The translations under genes were made by a program, and so were the position numbers. The notes below the pieces were generated by a model. The model was not told the DNA's origin. It searched no databases and saw only the letters and a program-made list of their open reading frames with translations. Source: Pseudomonas fluorescens (lineage in GTDB: Bacteria; Pseudomonadota; Gammaproteobacteria; Pseudomonadales; Pseudomonadaceae). Taken from it: a DNA stretch of 64,000 nt. The stretch's first letter is position 1, and each line of letters opens with the position of its first letter. The stretch spans positions 244,394-308,393 of the forward strand of contig NZ_MSDF01000007.1 of assembly GCF_002022275.1 (NCBI RefSeq), given 5' to 3'. This document shows, in pieces, positions 9,209 to 17,916 of the stretch.

Positions 9209-10413
9209 GCGCGTGGCCGAATGCCACGTTGACGGTGGCGCCTGACGAAAACGGCAGTGATTTCCTGCAGCGTTTGCGGCAAAACCTTACACAGCTCGGT
9301 GAAGCGGGTTTGCCGGCTGGCTATGAATTGCCGTTTGCCGGCGGGCTGATCGGCTACCTGAGCTACGACTTCGGTCGGCATCTGGAAAACATGCCGCACC
9401 TCGCCGTAGACGATTTACACCTGCCGGATGCGCGCTTCGGGCTCTATGCCTGGGCGCTGATCAGCGATCACCACGCGCAGACCAGCCAGCTGGTATTCCA
9501 TCCATCACTTGCTGACAGCGAACGGCAACGCCTGATTGCATTGTTCAGCCGTGAAACTGTCGACACCCCGGCAAGCTTCAAACTGCACGGCCCCATGGCC
9601 CCGGACCTCACCGCCGAGGCCTACCGGCAGGCCATCGTGCGCATTCAGGATTACATCCAGGCCGGCGACTGCTACCAGGTCAACTTCGCCCAACGCTTTC
9701 GCGCACCGTGCATCGGTGATCCGTGGGCGGCGTATTGCGCCTTGCGTGAAGCCTGCCCTACCCCGTTTTCCGGGTTCCAGAGCCTGCCGGATGATGGCGC
9801 GGTGCTTAGCCTGTCGCCGGAACGCTTTGTGCGCATCAGCGAGCGCCAGGTCGAAACCCGCCCGATCAAAGGCACCCGCCCACGTGGCCTGACGCCCGAA
9901 GAAGATGCGGCCAACGCCGCCCAACTGCTGGCAAGCCCCAAGGACCGTGCCGAAAACCTGATGATCGTTGACCTGCTGCGCAACGACCTCGGCCGCACTT
10001 GCCGCACCGGCTCGGTCAAAGTGCCGGAGCTGTTCAGCCTGGAAAGCTACCCCAACGTTCACCACCTAGTGAGCAGCGTGACGGGTGAGCTGGCCGCCGA
10101 CAAAGACGCCCTCGACCTGATCGCCGGCAGCTTCCCCGGCGGCTCCATCACCGGTGCGCCGAAGATCCGCGCAATGCAGATCATCGACGAACTGGAGCCG
10201 ACGCGCCGCGGGTTGTACTGCGGTTCGCTGGTGTATCTGGATGTGCGCGGCGAGATGGACAGCTCTATCGCGATCCGCAGCTTGCTGGTCAAGGATGGGC
10301 AGGTGTGCTGCTGGGGCGGCGGCGGGATCGTCGCGGACTCGGAGTGGGAGGCCGAGTATCAGGAGTCGCTGACGAAGGTGCGGGTGTTGTTACAAACGCT
10401 GGAAAACCTGTAG
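9070..10413 (+). CDS. pabB: aminodeoxychorismate synthase component I
   Basis: A 447-aa chorismate-utilising enzyme that makes 4-amino-4-deoxychorismate for folate synthesis, with ammonia supplied by PabA encoded elsewhere. Chorismate-binding signatures are present: FSGFQSLPDDGAVLSLSPERF, the IKGTRPRG segment, and the C-terminal GGSITGAPKIRAMQIIDELE and GGGIVADS. The first 140 or so residues are the anthranilate-synthase-like N-domain. Its start lies inside the readthrough tail of the preceding ligase frame. PabB fits better than TrpE by length and by the absence of trp neighbours. Confidence 0.95.
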   Translation: MSTCSVHPLPYRANPAEYFTAIRHAPGAVLLDSGRPAAERGRYDLLSAWPNATLTVAPDENGSDFLQRLRQNLTQLGEAGLPAGYELPFAGGLIGYLSYDFGRHLENMPHLAVDDLHLPDARFGLYAWALISDHHAQTSQLVFHPSLADSERQRLIALFSRETVDTPASFKLHGPMAPDLTAEAYRQAIVRIQDYIQAGDCYQVNFAQRFRAPCIGDPWAAYCALREACPTPFSGFQSLPDDGAVLSLSPERFVRISERQVETRPIKGTRPRGLTPEEDAANAAQLLASPKDRAENLMIVDLLRNDLGRTCRTGSVKVPELFSLESYPNVHHLVSSVTGELAADKDALDLIAGSFPGGSITGAPKIRAMQIIDELEPTRRGLYCGSLVYLDVRGEMDSSIAIRSLLVKDGQVCCWGGGGIVADSEWEAEYQESLTKVRVLLQTLENL

Positions 10414-10457
10414 GGCCCAGGCCTTTCGTTTACAAGCCCGATATTTAATAGTCAAAA

Positions 10458-10676
10458 ATGTTTCCGGGGTTGCATCTGCACAACGCGCGGCTCAACACCT
10501 CCCAGTTTCGGATGGAGCAACTGGGCATGACCGCCCGCGACCTGGAGCCTTTTATCGGCACCAGTGGGCGGGTGTCGGAAGTGTTGAATCACAAGCGCAA
10601 GCTGGGTTTGTCGATGATCAAGCGACTGCATGAGGGCTTGAGCATTCCATATGAGAGGTTGCTGGCAGGGGTTTGA
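10458..10676 (+). pseudogene. truncated HigA-type antitoxin (HTH) remnant
   Basis: This 72-codon frame encodes the C-terminal half of a HigA/COG5499-type antitoxin: RMEQLGMTARDLEPFIGTSG, then RVSEVLNHKRKL and MIKRLHEGLSIPYERLL, which is the Xre helix-turn-helix. Complete homologues are roughly 130 residues and sit downstream of a HigB toxin. Here the N-terminal half and any toxin are missing and pabB lies 45 bp upstream. It may be a decaying remnant, although the short frame starts with ATG and could still be translated as a small DNA-binding protein. Confidence 0.65.
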
Positions 10677-10706
10677 CCGACGATATGCAGTGACTGGACT
10701 GACCTC

Positions 10707-10779
10707 ATCGCAGGCAAGCCAGCTCCCACATTTGATCGGGTTCACACAATTCAAAGGTGGGAGCTGGCTTGCCTGCGAT
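10707..10779. repeat. REP doublet downstream of the antitoxin remnant
   Basis: Two inverted REP units (ATCGCAGGCAAGCCAGCTCC and its complement) separated by about 25 nt. The order is reversed relative to the doublet at 2743, with the TGCGAT ends facing outward. Confidence 0.85.
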
Positions 10780-10803
10780 AGGGCCATCAGCCCATCGAAT
10801 GGC

Positions 10804-11421
10804 TTACAGGCTCAACTGCCGATTCGACGCCTTGATAAATTCCTTCTTCAAATCCTCAAACGTATGCACCGCCGGAAACTGCGGGAATTCGCGAATCACG
10901 TTCTCCGGCGCATGGAACAAAATCCCGCGGTCCGCTTCGCCCAGCATGGTGGTGTCGTTGTAGGAATCGCCGGCGGCAATCACGCGGTAATAGAGGGTTT
11001 TGAAGGCCAATACCGACTGGCGTTTCGGATCTTTCTGACGCAGCTGGTAGCTCACCACGCGGTCGTTTTCGTCGGTAATGAGCCGGTGACACAGCAAGGT
11101 CGGGAACCCCAGCTGGCGCATCAGCGGCTGGGAAAACTCGTAGAAGGTGTCCGACAGGATCACCACCTGGAAGCGTTCGCGCAGCCAGTTGACGAACTCG
11201 ATGGCGCCGTCCAGCGGCTTCAGCGTGGCGATCACTTCCTGGATGTCGGCGAGCTTGAGCCCATGTTCATCAAGGATGCGCAGGCGTTGCTTCATCAGCA
11301 CGTCGTAGTCGGGAATGTCACGGGTGGTGGCCCGCAGGGATTCAATACCGGTTTTTTCGGCGAAGGCGATCCAGATTTCCGGAACCAGTACCCCTTCCAG
11401 GTCGAGACAGGCAATTTCCAC
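10804..11421 (-). CDS. thrH: bifunctional phosphoserine phosphatase/homoserine phosphotransferase ThrH
   Basis: A 205-aa HAD-superfamily enzyme. ThrH, characterised in P. aeruginosa, dephosphorylates phosphoserine and can transfer the phosphate to homoserine, bypassing ThrB. The nucleophile motif is the ThrH-type D-L-E-G-V-L at residues 7-12 (second Asp replaced by Glu), followed by VILSDTF and the metal-binding AAGDSYNDTTML. The length fits ThrH. It is convergent with the upstream antitoxin remnant and divergent from cysH. Confidence 0.95.
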   Translation of the reverse strand: MEIACLDLEGVLVPEIWIAFAEKTGIESLRATTRDIPDYDVLMKQRLRILDEHGLKLADIQEVIATLKPLDGAIEFVNWLRERFQVVILSDTFYEFSQPLMRQLGFPTLLCHRLITDENDRVVSYQLRQKDPKRQSVLAFKTLYYRVIAAGDSYNDTTMLGEADRGILFHAPENVIREFPQFPAVHTFEDLKKEFIKASNRQLSL

Positions 11422-11571
11422 TAGACACTCCCATTGATGTTGTTAGTTGAGCGAGCAAAAGGACTGCCGAACTCTAGCGATTCAAGCTCGCCGCCGCAAC
11501 GCAGAGCGGATTTTGATACCATCGCTCCCCTAGAGAGCGCTCAGCGCCACTGACCTGTAGGAACCGTCCTG

Positions 11572-12306
11572 ATGAACCAAGCCTTCGACGTCGCTGAACT
11601 CGCCGCGACTTATGCCAACAAATCCGCCCAGGACATTCTCAAGCTGGCGTTCAGCCAGTTCGGTGATGACCTGTGGATTTCCTTCAGCGGTGCCGAGGAT
11701 GTGGTGCTGGTAGACATGGCCTGGAAGCTCAACAAGAACGTCAAGGTGTTCAGCCTCGACACCGGCCGCCTGCACCCGGAGACCTACCGGTTTATCGAGC
11801 AGGTGCGCGACTTCTACAAGATCGACATCGAACTGATCTCGCCGGACCAGACCAAACTGGAACCTTTTGTTAAAGAAAAGGGCCTGTTCAGCTTCTACAA
11901 AGACGGCCATGGCGAGTGCTGCGGCGTGCGCAAGATTGAACCACTGCGCCGCAAACTCTCCGGCGTCAGCGCCTGGGCCACCGGCCAACGCCGCGATCAA
12001 AGCCCGGGGACACGCAGCCAGGTGGCCGTGTTGGAAATCGACACGGCGTTCTCCACCCCGGAACGCACCCTGTACAAATTCAACCCGCTGGCGCAGATGA
12101 CCAGCGAGGAAGTCTGGGGTTACATCCGCATGCTGGAGCTGCCGTACAACAGCTTGCATGAGCGCGGCTTTATCAGCATCGGCTGCGAGCCTTGCACTCG
12201 CCCGGTGTTGCCGAACCAGCACGAACGCGAAGGCCGTTGGTGGTGGGAAGAGGCAACGCAGAAAGAATGCGGGCTGCATGCGGGGAATATCATCAGCAAG
12301 GCGTAA
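11572..12306 (+). CDS. cysH: assimilatory adenylyl-sulfate (APS) reductase CysH
   Basis: This 244-aa enzyme reduces activated sulfate to sulfite with thioredoxin. It carries the cysteine pairs that mark the [4Fe-4S] APS-reductase type: ECCGVRK near residue 120 and CEPCTRP near residue 205, plus the catalytic C-terminal ECGLH. The PP-loop motif [15 protein letters not shown] lies near residue 37. Pseudomonas CysH proteins belong to this class and use APS rather than PAPS. The start ATG follows GTAGGAACCGTCCTG. Confidence 0.96.
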   Translation: MNQAFDVAELAATYANKSAQDILKLAFSQFGDDLWISFSGAEDVVLVDMAWKLNKNVKVFSLDTGRLHPETYRFIEQVRDFYKIDIELISPDQTKLEPFVKEKGLFSFYKDGHGECCGVRKIEPLRRKLSGVSAWATGQRRDQSPGTRSQVAVLEIDTAFSTPERTLYKFNPLAQMTSEEVWGYIRMLELPYNSLHERGFISIGCEPCTRPVLPNQHEREGRWWWEEATQKECGLHAGNIISKA

Positions 12307-12325
12307 GCCTTGGCGCAGTAAAAAG

Positions 12326-12445
12326 TGTGGGAGTGGCCTTGTGTGGGAGCTGGCTTGCCTGCGATAGCATCACCCCGGTATCACTGATACACCGAGGTGC
12401 CTGCATCGCGGGCAAGCCCGGCTCCCACACAAGCCCGCTCCCACA
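12326..12445. repeat. nested REP cluster after cysH
   Basis: A REP doublet (12342-12429) is bracketed by additional half units, TGTGGGAGTGGCCTT on the left and AAGCCCGCTCCCACA on the right. The left inner unit is of the AGCTGG/CCTGCGAT type and the right of the GCGGGCAAGCCCG type, so the array is chimeric. Confidence 0.85.
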
Positions 12446-12696
12446 TTTGTTTTGTGTTGAGCAAAAAAATGTACACACACATGTAACCATCGGTGCCATT
12501 TATGTGTGCAATCCAAATTCCTTCGCACCAAAACGTAACACCCCTCTCCCCACACTCTATGCCTGTTTAATAGAGTGCCCTCCTGGCAGAAAATAAATAC
12601 CTGTTCAAACGGTCAATTTATATCGCTTTAGATTCAACCATTTATTAATCACACCTGCAAAAACGAAATTAACCACAGTTTTCATAGATCAAAAAC
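12446..12696. other. AT-rich leader region upstream of the transporter promoter
   Basis: No gene is supported here. The stretch is distinctly AT-richer than its neighbours, contains ACATGTAACC and GCACCA-like half sites, and lies directly upstream of a sigma-54-type promoter. It is therefore a plausible activator-binding (enhancer) region. Confidence 0.4.
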
Positions 12697-12712
12697 TGGC
12701 ACGCATGTGGCT
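12697..12712 (+). promoter_or_regulatory. candidate sigma-54 (RpoN) promoter
   Basis: TGGCACGCATGTGGCT matches the -24/-12 consensus TGGCACG-N4-TTGCW at every defined base but one, with the required GG-N10-GC spacing. It lies about 95 bp upstream of the start of an NCS1 nucleobase/hydantoin transporter, a nitrogen-source gene for which NtrC/RpoN control would make sense. Confidence 0.6.
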
Positions 12713-12728
12713 TAAGGTGAAATACGCT

Positions 12729-12738
12729 TTGTATACAA
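12729..12738. promoter_or_regulatory. palindromic operator candidate TTGTATACAA
   Basis: A perfect 10-bp palindrome lies just downstream of the expected RpoN transcription start and upstream of the transporter. TTGTATACAA-like motifs are bound by many GntR/FCD regulators; no such regulator is encoded immediately next to it. Confidence 0.35.
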
Positions 12739-12805
12739 TAAATACAAAACCTACATACACTTTGCCATCCGCCGCTTTGCTGCAGATGCGCTGGAGCCTG
12801 CCGGA

Positions 12806-14329
12806 ATGCGTACAAGCCTCTCGAATCACATCGCACTGGATCTGCCCTCCCTGAACCCCGAGGCCGCGAGCCCCGGCCCGCTGGTGCTTAGCCCACGGTT
12901 GCACAACAAGGACCTGGCGCCCACCAAGGTTGAAGGTCGACGCTGGGGGCGTTACAGCATCTTCGCACTGTGGACCAATGACGTGCACAACATCGCCAAC
13001 TATTCGTTTGCCATTGGCTTGTATGCGCTGGGCCTGGGCGGCTGGCAGATCCTGTTATCCCTCGGGATCGGGGCGGCGCTGGTGTACTTCTTCATGAACT
13101 TGTCGGGGTATATGGGCCAGAAAACCGGCGTGCCGTTTCCGGTCATCAGCCGTATCAGTTTCGGCATTCATGGCGCGCAGATTCCGGCGTTGATTCGCGC
13201 GGTGATTGCGATTGCCTGGTTCGGTATACAAACCTACCTGGCCTCGGTGGTTTTCCGTGTGTTGTTGTCGGCGATTCATCCGGGGTTTGCCGACTATGAC
13301 CACAACTCGATCCTTGGCCTGTCCACCCTGGGCTGGGCGTGTTTTGTCGCGATCTGGTTCGTGCAACTGGCGATCCTGGCGTATGGCATGGAAATGGTGC
13401 GTCGCTATGAGGCGTTTGCCGGGCCGGTGATTCTGGTCACCGTCGCCTCGCTGGCCGGCTGGATGTACTTCCAGGTGGGCGGCAACATCGCCTGGTCGGT
13501 TCGCGAGCCCCTGAGCGGCGGTGAGATGTGGCGCAATATCTTTGCCGGCGGCGCGTTGTGGCTGAGCATTTATGGCACGCTGATTCTGAATTTCTGTGAC
13601 TTCGCCCGTTCTTCGCCGTGCCGCAAGACCATCCAGGTCGGCAACTTCTGGGGCCTGCCGGTGAATATCCTGGTGTTTGCCGCGATCACCGTGCTGCTGT
13701 GCGGCGGGCAGTTCCAGCTCAATGGCCGGGTGATCGAAAGCCCGACTGAAATCATCGCGGCCATCCCCAACACCTTCTTCCTCGTATTGGGCTGCCTGGC
13801 GTTCCTGATTGTCACCGTGGCCGTGAACATCATGGCCAACTTTGTCGCACCGGCCTTTGTGCTGAGCAACCTGGCGCCCAAGTACCTGAACTTCCGCCGC
13901 GCCGGGTTGATCAGCGCAACGTTGGCGGTGCTGATCCTGCCGTGGAACCTCTACAACAGCCCGCTGGTGATCGTGTATTTCCTCTCCGGTCTGGGCGCGC
14001 TGCTGGGGCCGCTGTATGGCGTGATCATGGTCGACTACTGGCTGATCCGTAAAAGCCGGGTGGACGTGTTGCAGCTGTATAGCGAAGACCCAAGCGGGGT
14101 TTATTACTACAGCCGTGGCGTCAATTTGCGTGCGGTCGCGGCGTTTATTCCTGCGGCGCTGATCGCCATTCTGCTGGCGCTGTTGCCCGGCTTTGCCAGC
14201 GTCGCCCCGTTTTCCTGGATGTTTGGCGCCGGTATTGCAGGGCTGCTTTACCTGCTGATCGCCAAGCGCCAGCCGTTCTACGCCGATGTCAGCGGCGAAA
14301 GCATTGCAGTCGATAACGTCAGTCATTAA
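12806..14329 (+). CDS. NCS1-family nucleobase/hydantoin/allantoin transporter
   Basis: A 507-aa integral membrane protein of the NCS1 (Mhp1/PucI) family. It shows the family opening WTNDVHNIANYSFAIGLYAL after a roughly 50-residue cytosolic N-terminus, and about twelve hydrophobic helices. It should import a hydantoin, allantoin or nucleobase with sodium or protons. The next gene, 13 bp downstream, is a hydantoin/allantoin-type racemase, so allantoin or a 5-substituted hydantoin is the favoured substrate. No amidohydrolase is adjacent. A near-consensus RpoN promoter lies upstream, consistent with nitrogen control. Confidence 0.9.
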   Translation: MRTSLSNHIALDLPSLNPEAASPGPLVLSPRLHNKDLAPTKVEGRRWGRYSIFALWTNDVHNIANYSFAIGLYALGLGGWQILLSLGIGAALVYFFMNLSGYMGQKTGVPFPVISRISFGIHGAQIPALIRAVIAIAWFGIQTYLASVVFRVLLSAIHPGFADYDHNSILGLSTLGWACFVAIWFVQLAILAYGMEMVRRYEAFAGPVILVTVASLAGWMYFQVGGNIAWSVREPLSGGEMWRNIFAGGALWLSIYGTLILNFCDFARSSPCRKTIQVGNFWGLPVNILVFAAITVLLCGGQFQLNGRVIESPTEIIAAIPNTFFLVLGCLAFLIVTVAVNIMANFVAPAFVLSNLAPKYLNFRRAGLISATLAVLILPWNLYNSPLVIVYFLSGLGALLGPLYGVIMVDYWLIRKSRVDVLQLYSEDPSGVYYYSRGVNLRAVAAFIPAALIAILLALLPGFASVAPFSWMFGAGIAGLLYLLIAKRQPFYADVSGESIAVDNVSH

Positions 14330-14342
14330 TCAAGGACATTCC

Positions 14343-15071
14343 ATGCGTATCCTCGTGGTCAACGTCAACACCACCGAATCCATCACTGAAACCATCGCCC
14401 AGCAGGCGCGGGCTGTGGCCGCACCGGGCACCGAGATCGTCGGGCTCACGCCGTACTTTGGCGCCGAATCCGTGGAAGGCAACTTTGAAAGCTACCTGGC
14501 GGCCATCGCCGTGATGGACCGGGTCATGGCTTACGACCAGCCCTTTGACGCGGTGATACAGGCCGGTTATGGCGAGCATGGCCGTGAAGGTTTGCAGGAA
14601 TTGTTGAATGTGCCGGTGGTGGATATCACCGAAGCCGCGGCCAGCACGGCGATGTTTTTGGGGCATGCGTATTCGGTGGTCACCACACTTGACCGTACCG
14701 TGCCGCTGATCGAAGACCGCCTGAAACTCGCGGGCCTGTATCAGCGCTGCGCATCGGTGCGTGCCAGTGGCATGGCGGTGCTGGAGCTGGAAGAAGACCC
14801 GCTGGCGGCCATGGAGGCCATCGTGCGCCAGGCCGAACTGGCCATCCGCGAAGACAAAGCCGAAGTGATCTGCCTGGGCTGCGGCGGCATGGCCGGGCTG
14901 GATGAGCAGATTCGCCAGCGCACCGGTGTGCCGGTGGTGGATGGGGTGACGGCGGCGGTGACCATTGCTGAATCGCTGGTGCGGCTGGGGTTGTCGACGT
15001 CGAAAATCAGGACCTATGCGACGCCTCGGCCGAAGAAAGTGATTGGCTGGCCGGGGCAGTTCGGCCGGTAG
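14343..15071 (+). CDS. hydantoin/allantoin racemase-family protein
   Basis: This 242-aa Asp/Glu/hydantoin racemase-superfamily protein lies 13 bp after the NCS1 transporter. I chose the ATG at 14343 because AAGGA precedes it; the upstream in-frame ATG at 14286 lies inside the transporter gene. Two-cysteine racemases have Cys in an A-C-F-G-D-P-G segment and a second in L-G-C-x-G-M. Here the first segment reads AGYGEHG with Gly75 in place of the catalytic Cys, whereas the second, ICLGCGGM, keeps Cys180. The protein may use a one-cysteine mechanism or be a lyase or isomerase rather than a racemase. Confidence 0.85.
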   Translation: MRILVVNVNTTESITETIAQQARAVAAPGTEIVGLTPYFGAESVEGNFESYLAAIAVMDRVMAYDQPFDAVIQAGYGEHGREGLQELLNVPVVDITEAAASTAMFLGHAYSVVTTLDRTVPLIEDRLKLAGLYQRCASVRASGMAVLELEEDPLAAMEAIVRQAELAIREDKAEVICLGCGGMAGLDEQIRQRTGVPVVDGVTAAVTIAESLVRLGLSTSKIRTYATPRPKKVIGWPGQFGR

Positions 15072-15084
15072 ACCGCGTCGCGGC

Positions 15085-15169
15085 CATCGCGGGCAAGCCC
15101 GGCTCCCACAGTTGATCGCGTTTCCAGCTTGAAATGCATCCCCCTGTGGGAGCTGGCTTGCCTGCGATA
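15085..15169. repeat. REP doublet after the racemase gene
   Basis: Inverted REP units, first of the CGGGCAAGCCCGGCTCC type and then of the GGAGCTGGCTTGCCTGCGAT type, separated by about 33 nt. This is another mixed pair. Confidence 0.85.
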
Positions 15170-15194
15170 GCCACACCTCGGTCCACCGCCCTCA

Positions 15195-16118
15195 TCAAAC
15201 CGCACTGAACCTGCGGACCAACCCCTGCTCCGCAAACTGCTCAATGATGAAGTCCACAAACGCCCGGGTCTTGCCGGGCAGCAGTTTGTGTTCGGCGTAG
15301 TAGATGGAAATATTGCCGTCATCGACGTACCAGTCAGGCAGCACACGCACCACCGCGCCGCTGTCGAGAAACGGCACGGCCATCGGCATGCTCACCAACG
15401 CAATACCCAAACCTTGAGCGCTGGCGCAGCACGCGGCTTCGGAATCGCTCATGGTCATGCCGGGCTTGAGCACCAGCGGGCGATGTTCACGCTCCAGGCT
15501 GGTGAGGTGCCAGGAGCGCACGCGGCCGGTTTGCGGGGAGCGGATCAAAATGCCCAGGCAGCGCGACAGGTCTTCGGGGGTTTCGACTGTCGGGCGTTGC
15601 GCGAGATAGTCCGGCGACGCCACCAACACCCGGTGCGCGGGCGCAAGTTTGCGTGCGACCACACCCTGGGGCAGCTCAAAACCACCTCCGATCGCTGCAT
15701 CGAAGCCTTGGCCGATCAGATCAACCTGACGGTTATCGAAATGCCAATCGGGGCTGATGTCCGGAAAGCGCCGCATAAACGCTCCCAGCAACGGCACCAC
15801 ATAGCGATTGCCGAATACCGTGCCCATGCTGACTTTAAGCGTGCCCACCGGGCGGCCTTCGGCGCTGGCCAGGTTAGCCACCGCATTCTGGATCGTGGTG
15901 AGGCTGGCGCTGACTTCTTCGAGAAACAGTTTGCCGGCTTCCGTCAGGGTCAGGCGACGTGTACTACGCTGGAACAGCCGAACGCCCAAGCGCGCTTCCA
16001 GCTTGGCGACGCTTTTACCGACGGCCGCCGGGGTCAGGCTCAAGTGCCGCGCCGCCTCGGCAAAGCTGCCACCTTCGGCGCTGCGCACAAAGCATTCGAT
16101 ACTGCCAAAGCTTTCCAT
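15195..16118 (-). CDS. LysR-family transcriptional regulator
   Basis: A 307-aa LysR protein with an N-terminal winged HTH (SFAEAARHLSLTPAAVGKSVAKLE, residues about 15-38; this stretch is the recognition region) and a C-terminal substrate-binding domain. It is divergent from an SDR gene whose ATG lies 127 bp away, the usual layout for a LysR regulator and its target. The effector cannot be inferred. Confidence 0.93.
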   Translation of the reverse strand: MESFGSIECFVRSAEGGSFAEAARHLSLTPAAVGKSVAKLEARLGVRLFQRSTRRLTLTEAGKLFLEEVSASLTTIQNAVANLASAEGRPVGTLKVSMGTVFGNRYVVPLLGAFMRRFPDISPDWHFDNRQVDLIGQGFDAAIGGGFELPQGVVARKLAPAHRVLVASPDYLAQRPTVETPEDLSRCLGILIRSPQTGRVRSWHLTSLEREHRPLVLKPGMTMSDSEAACCASAQGLGIALVSMPMAVPFLDSGAVVRVLPDWYVDDGNISIYYAEHKLLPGKTRAFVDFIIEQFAEQGLVRRFSAV

Positions 16119-16245
16119 ACCACTGCACTCTAAACTTTTGGTTTACACAGACTATAGCAATCACGGTCTACCGGGCAGCGGCGCTCAAGTCGATACTCGG
16201 TTCCAACAACAAGGCACTCCCGCCTTGAACGACCAGGAGATCGAC

Positions 16246-16992
16246 ATGACCACACAAAACCTCAGCGGCAAAGTCGCCTTGATTCAAGGCGGTTCCCGCG
16301 GCATCGGCGCCGCCATCGTCAAGCGCCTCGCCGCGCAAGGTGCAGCGGTTGCCTTTACCTACGTCAGCTCGGCCGCCAAGGCTGAAGAACTGCAGAACAG
16401 CGTCATCAGCGAAGGCGGCAAAGCCCTGGCGATCCACGCCGACAGCGCCGACGCCGACGCGATCCGCAATGCCGTCAACGCCACCGTCGAAGCCTTTGGC
16501 CGCATCGATATCCTGGTGAACAACGCCGGTGTGCTGGCCATCGCGCCACTGGAAGACTTCAAACTGGAAGACTTCGACCAGACCCTGGCGATCAACGTGC
16601 GCAGCGTGTTTATTGCGACCCAGGAAGCAGCCAAGCACATGGGCGACGGCGGCCGGGTGATCAATATCGGCAGCACCAACGCCGAACGCATGCCGTTTGG
16701 CGGCGGCGGCCCTTATGCGATGAGCAAGGCGGCGCTGGTCGGTTTGACCAAAGGGTTGGCACGGGACCTGGGGCCGCGCGGCATCACGATCAACAACGTG
16801 CAGCCTGGGCCGGTAGACACTGATATGAACCCGGCGAACAGCGAGTTTGCGGAGAGTTTGATGGGGTTGATGGCCATTGGGCGGTACGGACATGTGGAAG
16901 AGATTGCCAGCTTTGTGGCGTATCTCGCAGGGCCGGAAGCCGGGTATATCACTGGTGCAAGCTTGACCATTGATGGTGGTTTCAGCGCCTGA
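16246..16992 (+). CDS. SDR-family oxidoreductase
   Basis: A 248-aa classical short-chain dehydrogenase with a G-G-S-R-G-I-G cofactor motif near residue 15, NNAG near 90, active-site Ser in NIGST and YAMSK with catalytic Tyr/Lys near 156-160. I chose the ATG at 16246 because AGGAGATCGAC precedes it and it opens directly on the Rossmann fold; the open frame further upstream overlaps the divergent LysR gene. It is the probable target of that regulator. The substrate is unknown; 3-oxoacyl-ACP-reductase-like annotation would be generic. Confidence 0.92.
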   Translation: MTTQNLSGKVALIQGGSRGIGAAIVKRLAAQGAAVAFTYVSSAAKAEELQNSVISEGGKALAIHADSADADAIRNAVNATVEAFGRIDILVNNAGVLAIAPLEDFKLEDFDQTLAINVRSVFIATQEAAKHMGDGGRVINIGSTNAERMPFGGGGPYAMSKAALVGLTKGLARDLGPRGITINNVQPGPVDTDMNPANSEFAESLMGLMAIGRYGHVEEIASFVAYLAGPEAGYITGASLTIDGGFSA

Positions 16993-17013
16993 GCCAACAT
17001 GGGAACTGGCTTG

Positions 17014-17101
17014 TGTGGGAGCTGGCTTGCCTGCGATGGCGGTGTATCAGGGCCAGATGTGTGGCTGGCACACCGCAATCGCAGGCAAGCCAGCTCCCAC
17101 A
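17014..17101. repeat. REP doublet after the SDR gene
   Basis: Inverted pair of TGTGGGAGCTGGCTTGCCTG units about 37 nt apart. It lies between the convergent SDR and HAD genes and could serve as a bidirectional 3'-end hairpin. Confidence 0.88.
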
Positions 17102-17122
17102 TTTTTTTTGACTGCATTTCAG

Positions 17123-17815
17123 TCAACGCAATGGCGGCAAGCCATAAGCCGCAAGATCAAAGTCCGCAAGCTTGCGGATGATCTGGTCAGCATGGTGGTA
17201 CTTGCTGTCAGCCATGGCCTCATCCGGCACGGCGATGGCGGTCATGTTGGCGGCTTTGGCGGCGGTCACGCCAAACGGCGAATCCTCGAACACCAGGCAA
17301 TCCTCGGGCGCAACGCCCAGGCGGCGCGCGGCGGTGAGGAAGATGTCCGGCGCAGGTTTGGCCGCGCCGACTTCCGGGTCATCCGCCGTGACGATGGTGC
17401 CGAACAGGCTGAACCACTCGCGGTGCAAGGTCGTTTTATGACCAAACGAATTGCGCGACGAACTGGTGCCCACGGCAATCGGTATGTTGTGCGCGTGCAA
17501 ATGCCGCACCAGCGCTTCGGCGCCGGGCATGCCCAGCGCTTTGGGGAAACGCTCGCTCATCAACGGTTCGCGAATCTTGAGAAACTCGGCCGAAGTGATC
17601 GGCAAGTCGAGCGCCTTGACCACGTAGTCAGCCAGGTCCTGCGCACCGCGCCCGATGATGTGCTGCTTGATGCCCCAGTCATAGGTGCGGCCGTAACGTT
17701 CGGCGATGATCTGCGTGACTTCGGTGTAGATGCCTTCAGTGTCCAGCAACAACCCGTCCATATCGAAAATCACGGCCTTGATCGGACCGACTGCGCTACG
17801 CGGTGCATTCATCAC
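17123..17815 (-). CDS. HAD-IA family phosphatase (pseudouridine-5'-phosphatase-like)
   Basis: This 230-aa HAD hydrolase shows all four motifs: nucleophile VIFDMDGLLLDTE, Thr/Ser in VGTSSSR, Lys in GAAKPAPDIF and the acidic VFEDSPFGVTAAKAA. The DMDGLLLDTE opening and helical cap resemble the beta-phosphoglucomutase/HDHD1 group, whose eukaryotic member dephosphorylates pseudouridine 5'-phosphate. The substrate is not determined by sequence. Two adjacent ATGs (17815 and 17812) are possible starts. Confidence 0.88.
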   Translation of the reverse strand: MMNAPRSAVGPIKAVIFDMDGLLLDTEGIYTEVTQIIAERYGRTYDWGIKQHIIGRGAQDLADYVVKALDLPITSAEFLKIREPLMSERFPKALGMPGAEALVRHLHAHNIPIAVGTSSSRNSFGHKTTLHREWFSLFGTIVTADDPEVGAAKPAPDIFLTAARRLGVAPEDCLVFEDSPFGVTAAKAANMTAIAVPDEAMADSKYHHADQIIRKLADFDLAAYGLPPLR

Positions 17816-17916
17816 AACAAAACCCTGGGGAAGGACTAAAAGGATTCAGCACAATAGCGGCCCTGGTCTCCTGCAAGCAACCATTGCGACCACCTGTGTG
17901 CCGTCACCATCAGAAC

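Noticed and set aside
12293..12555. Short frames across the REP cluster after cysH
   Set aside because: They translate the REP palindromes themselves (recurrent WELAC / SQASQLPH-type peptides seen at every REP doublet).
15808..16245. N-terminal extension of the SDR at 16246
   Set aside because: The extension runs antisense through the LysR gene; the ATG at 16246 has a good ribosome-binding site and starts at the Rossmann fold.
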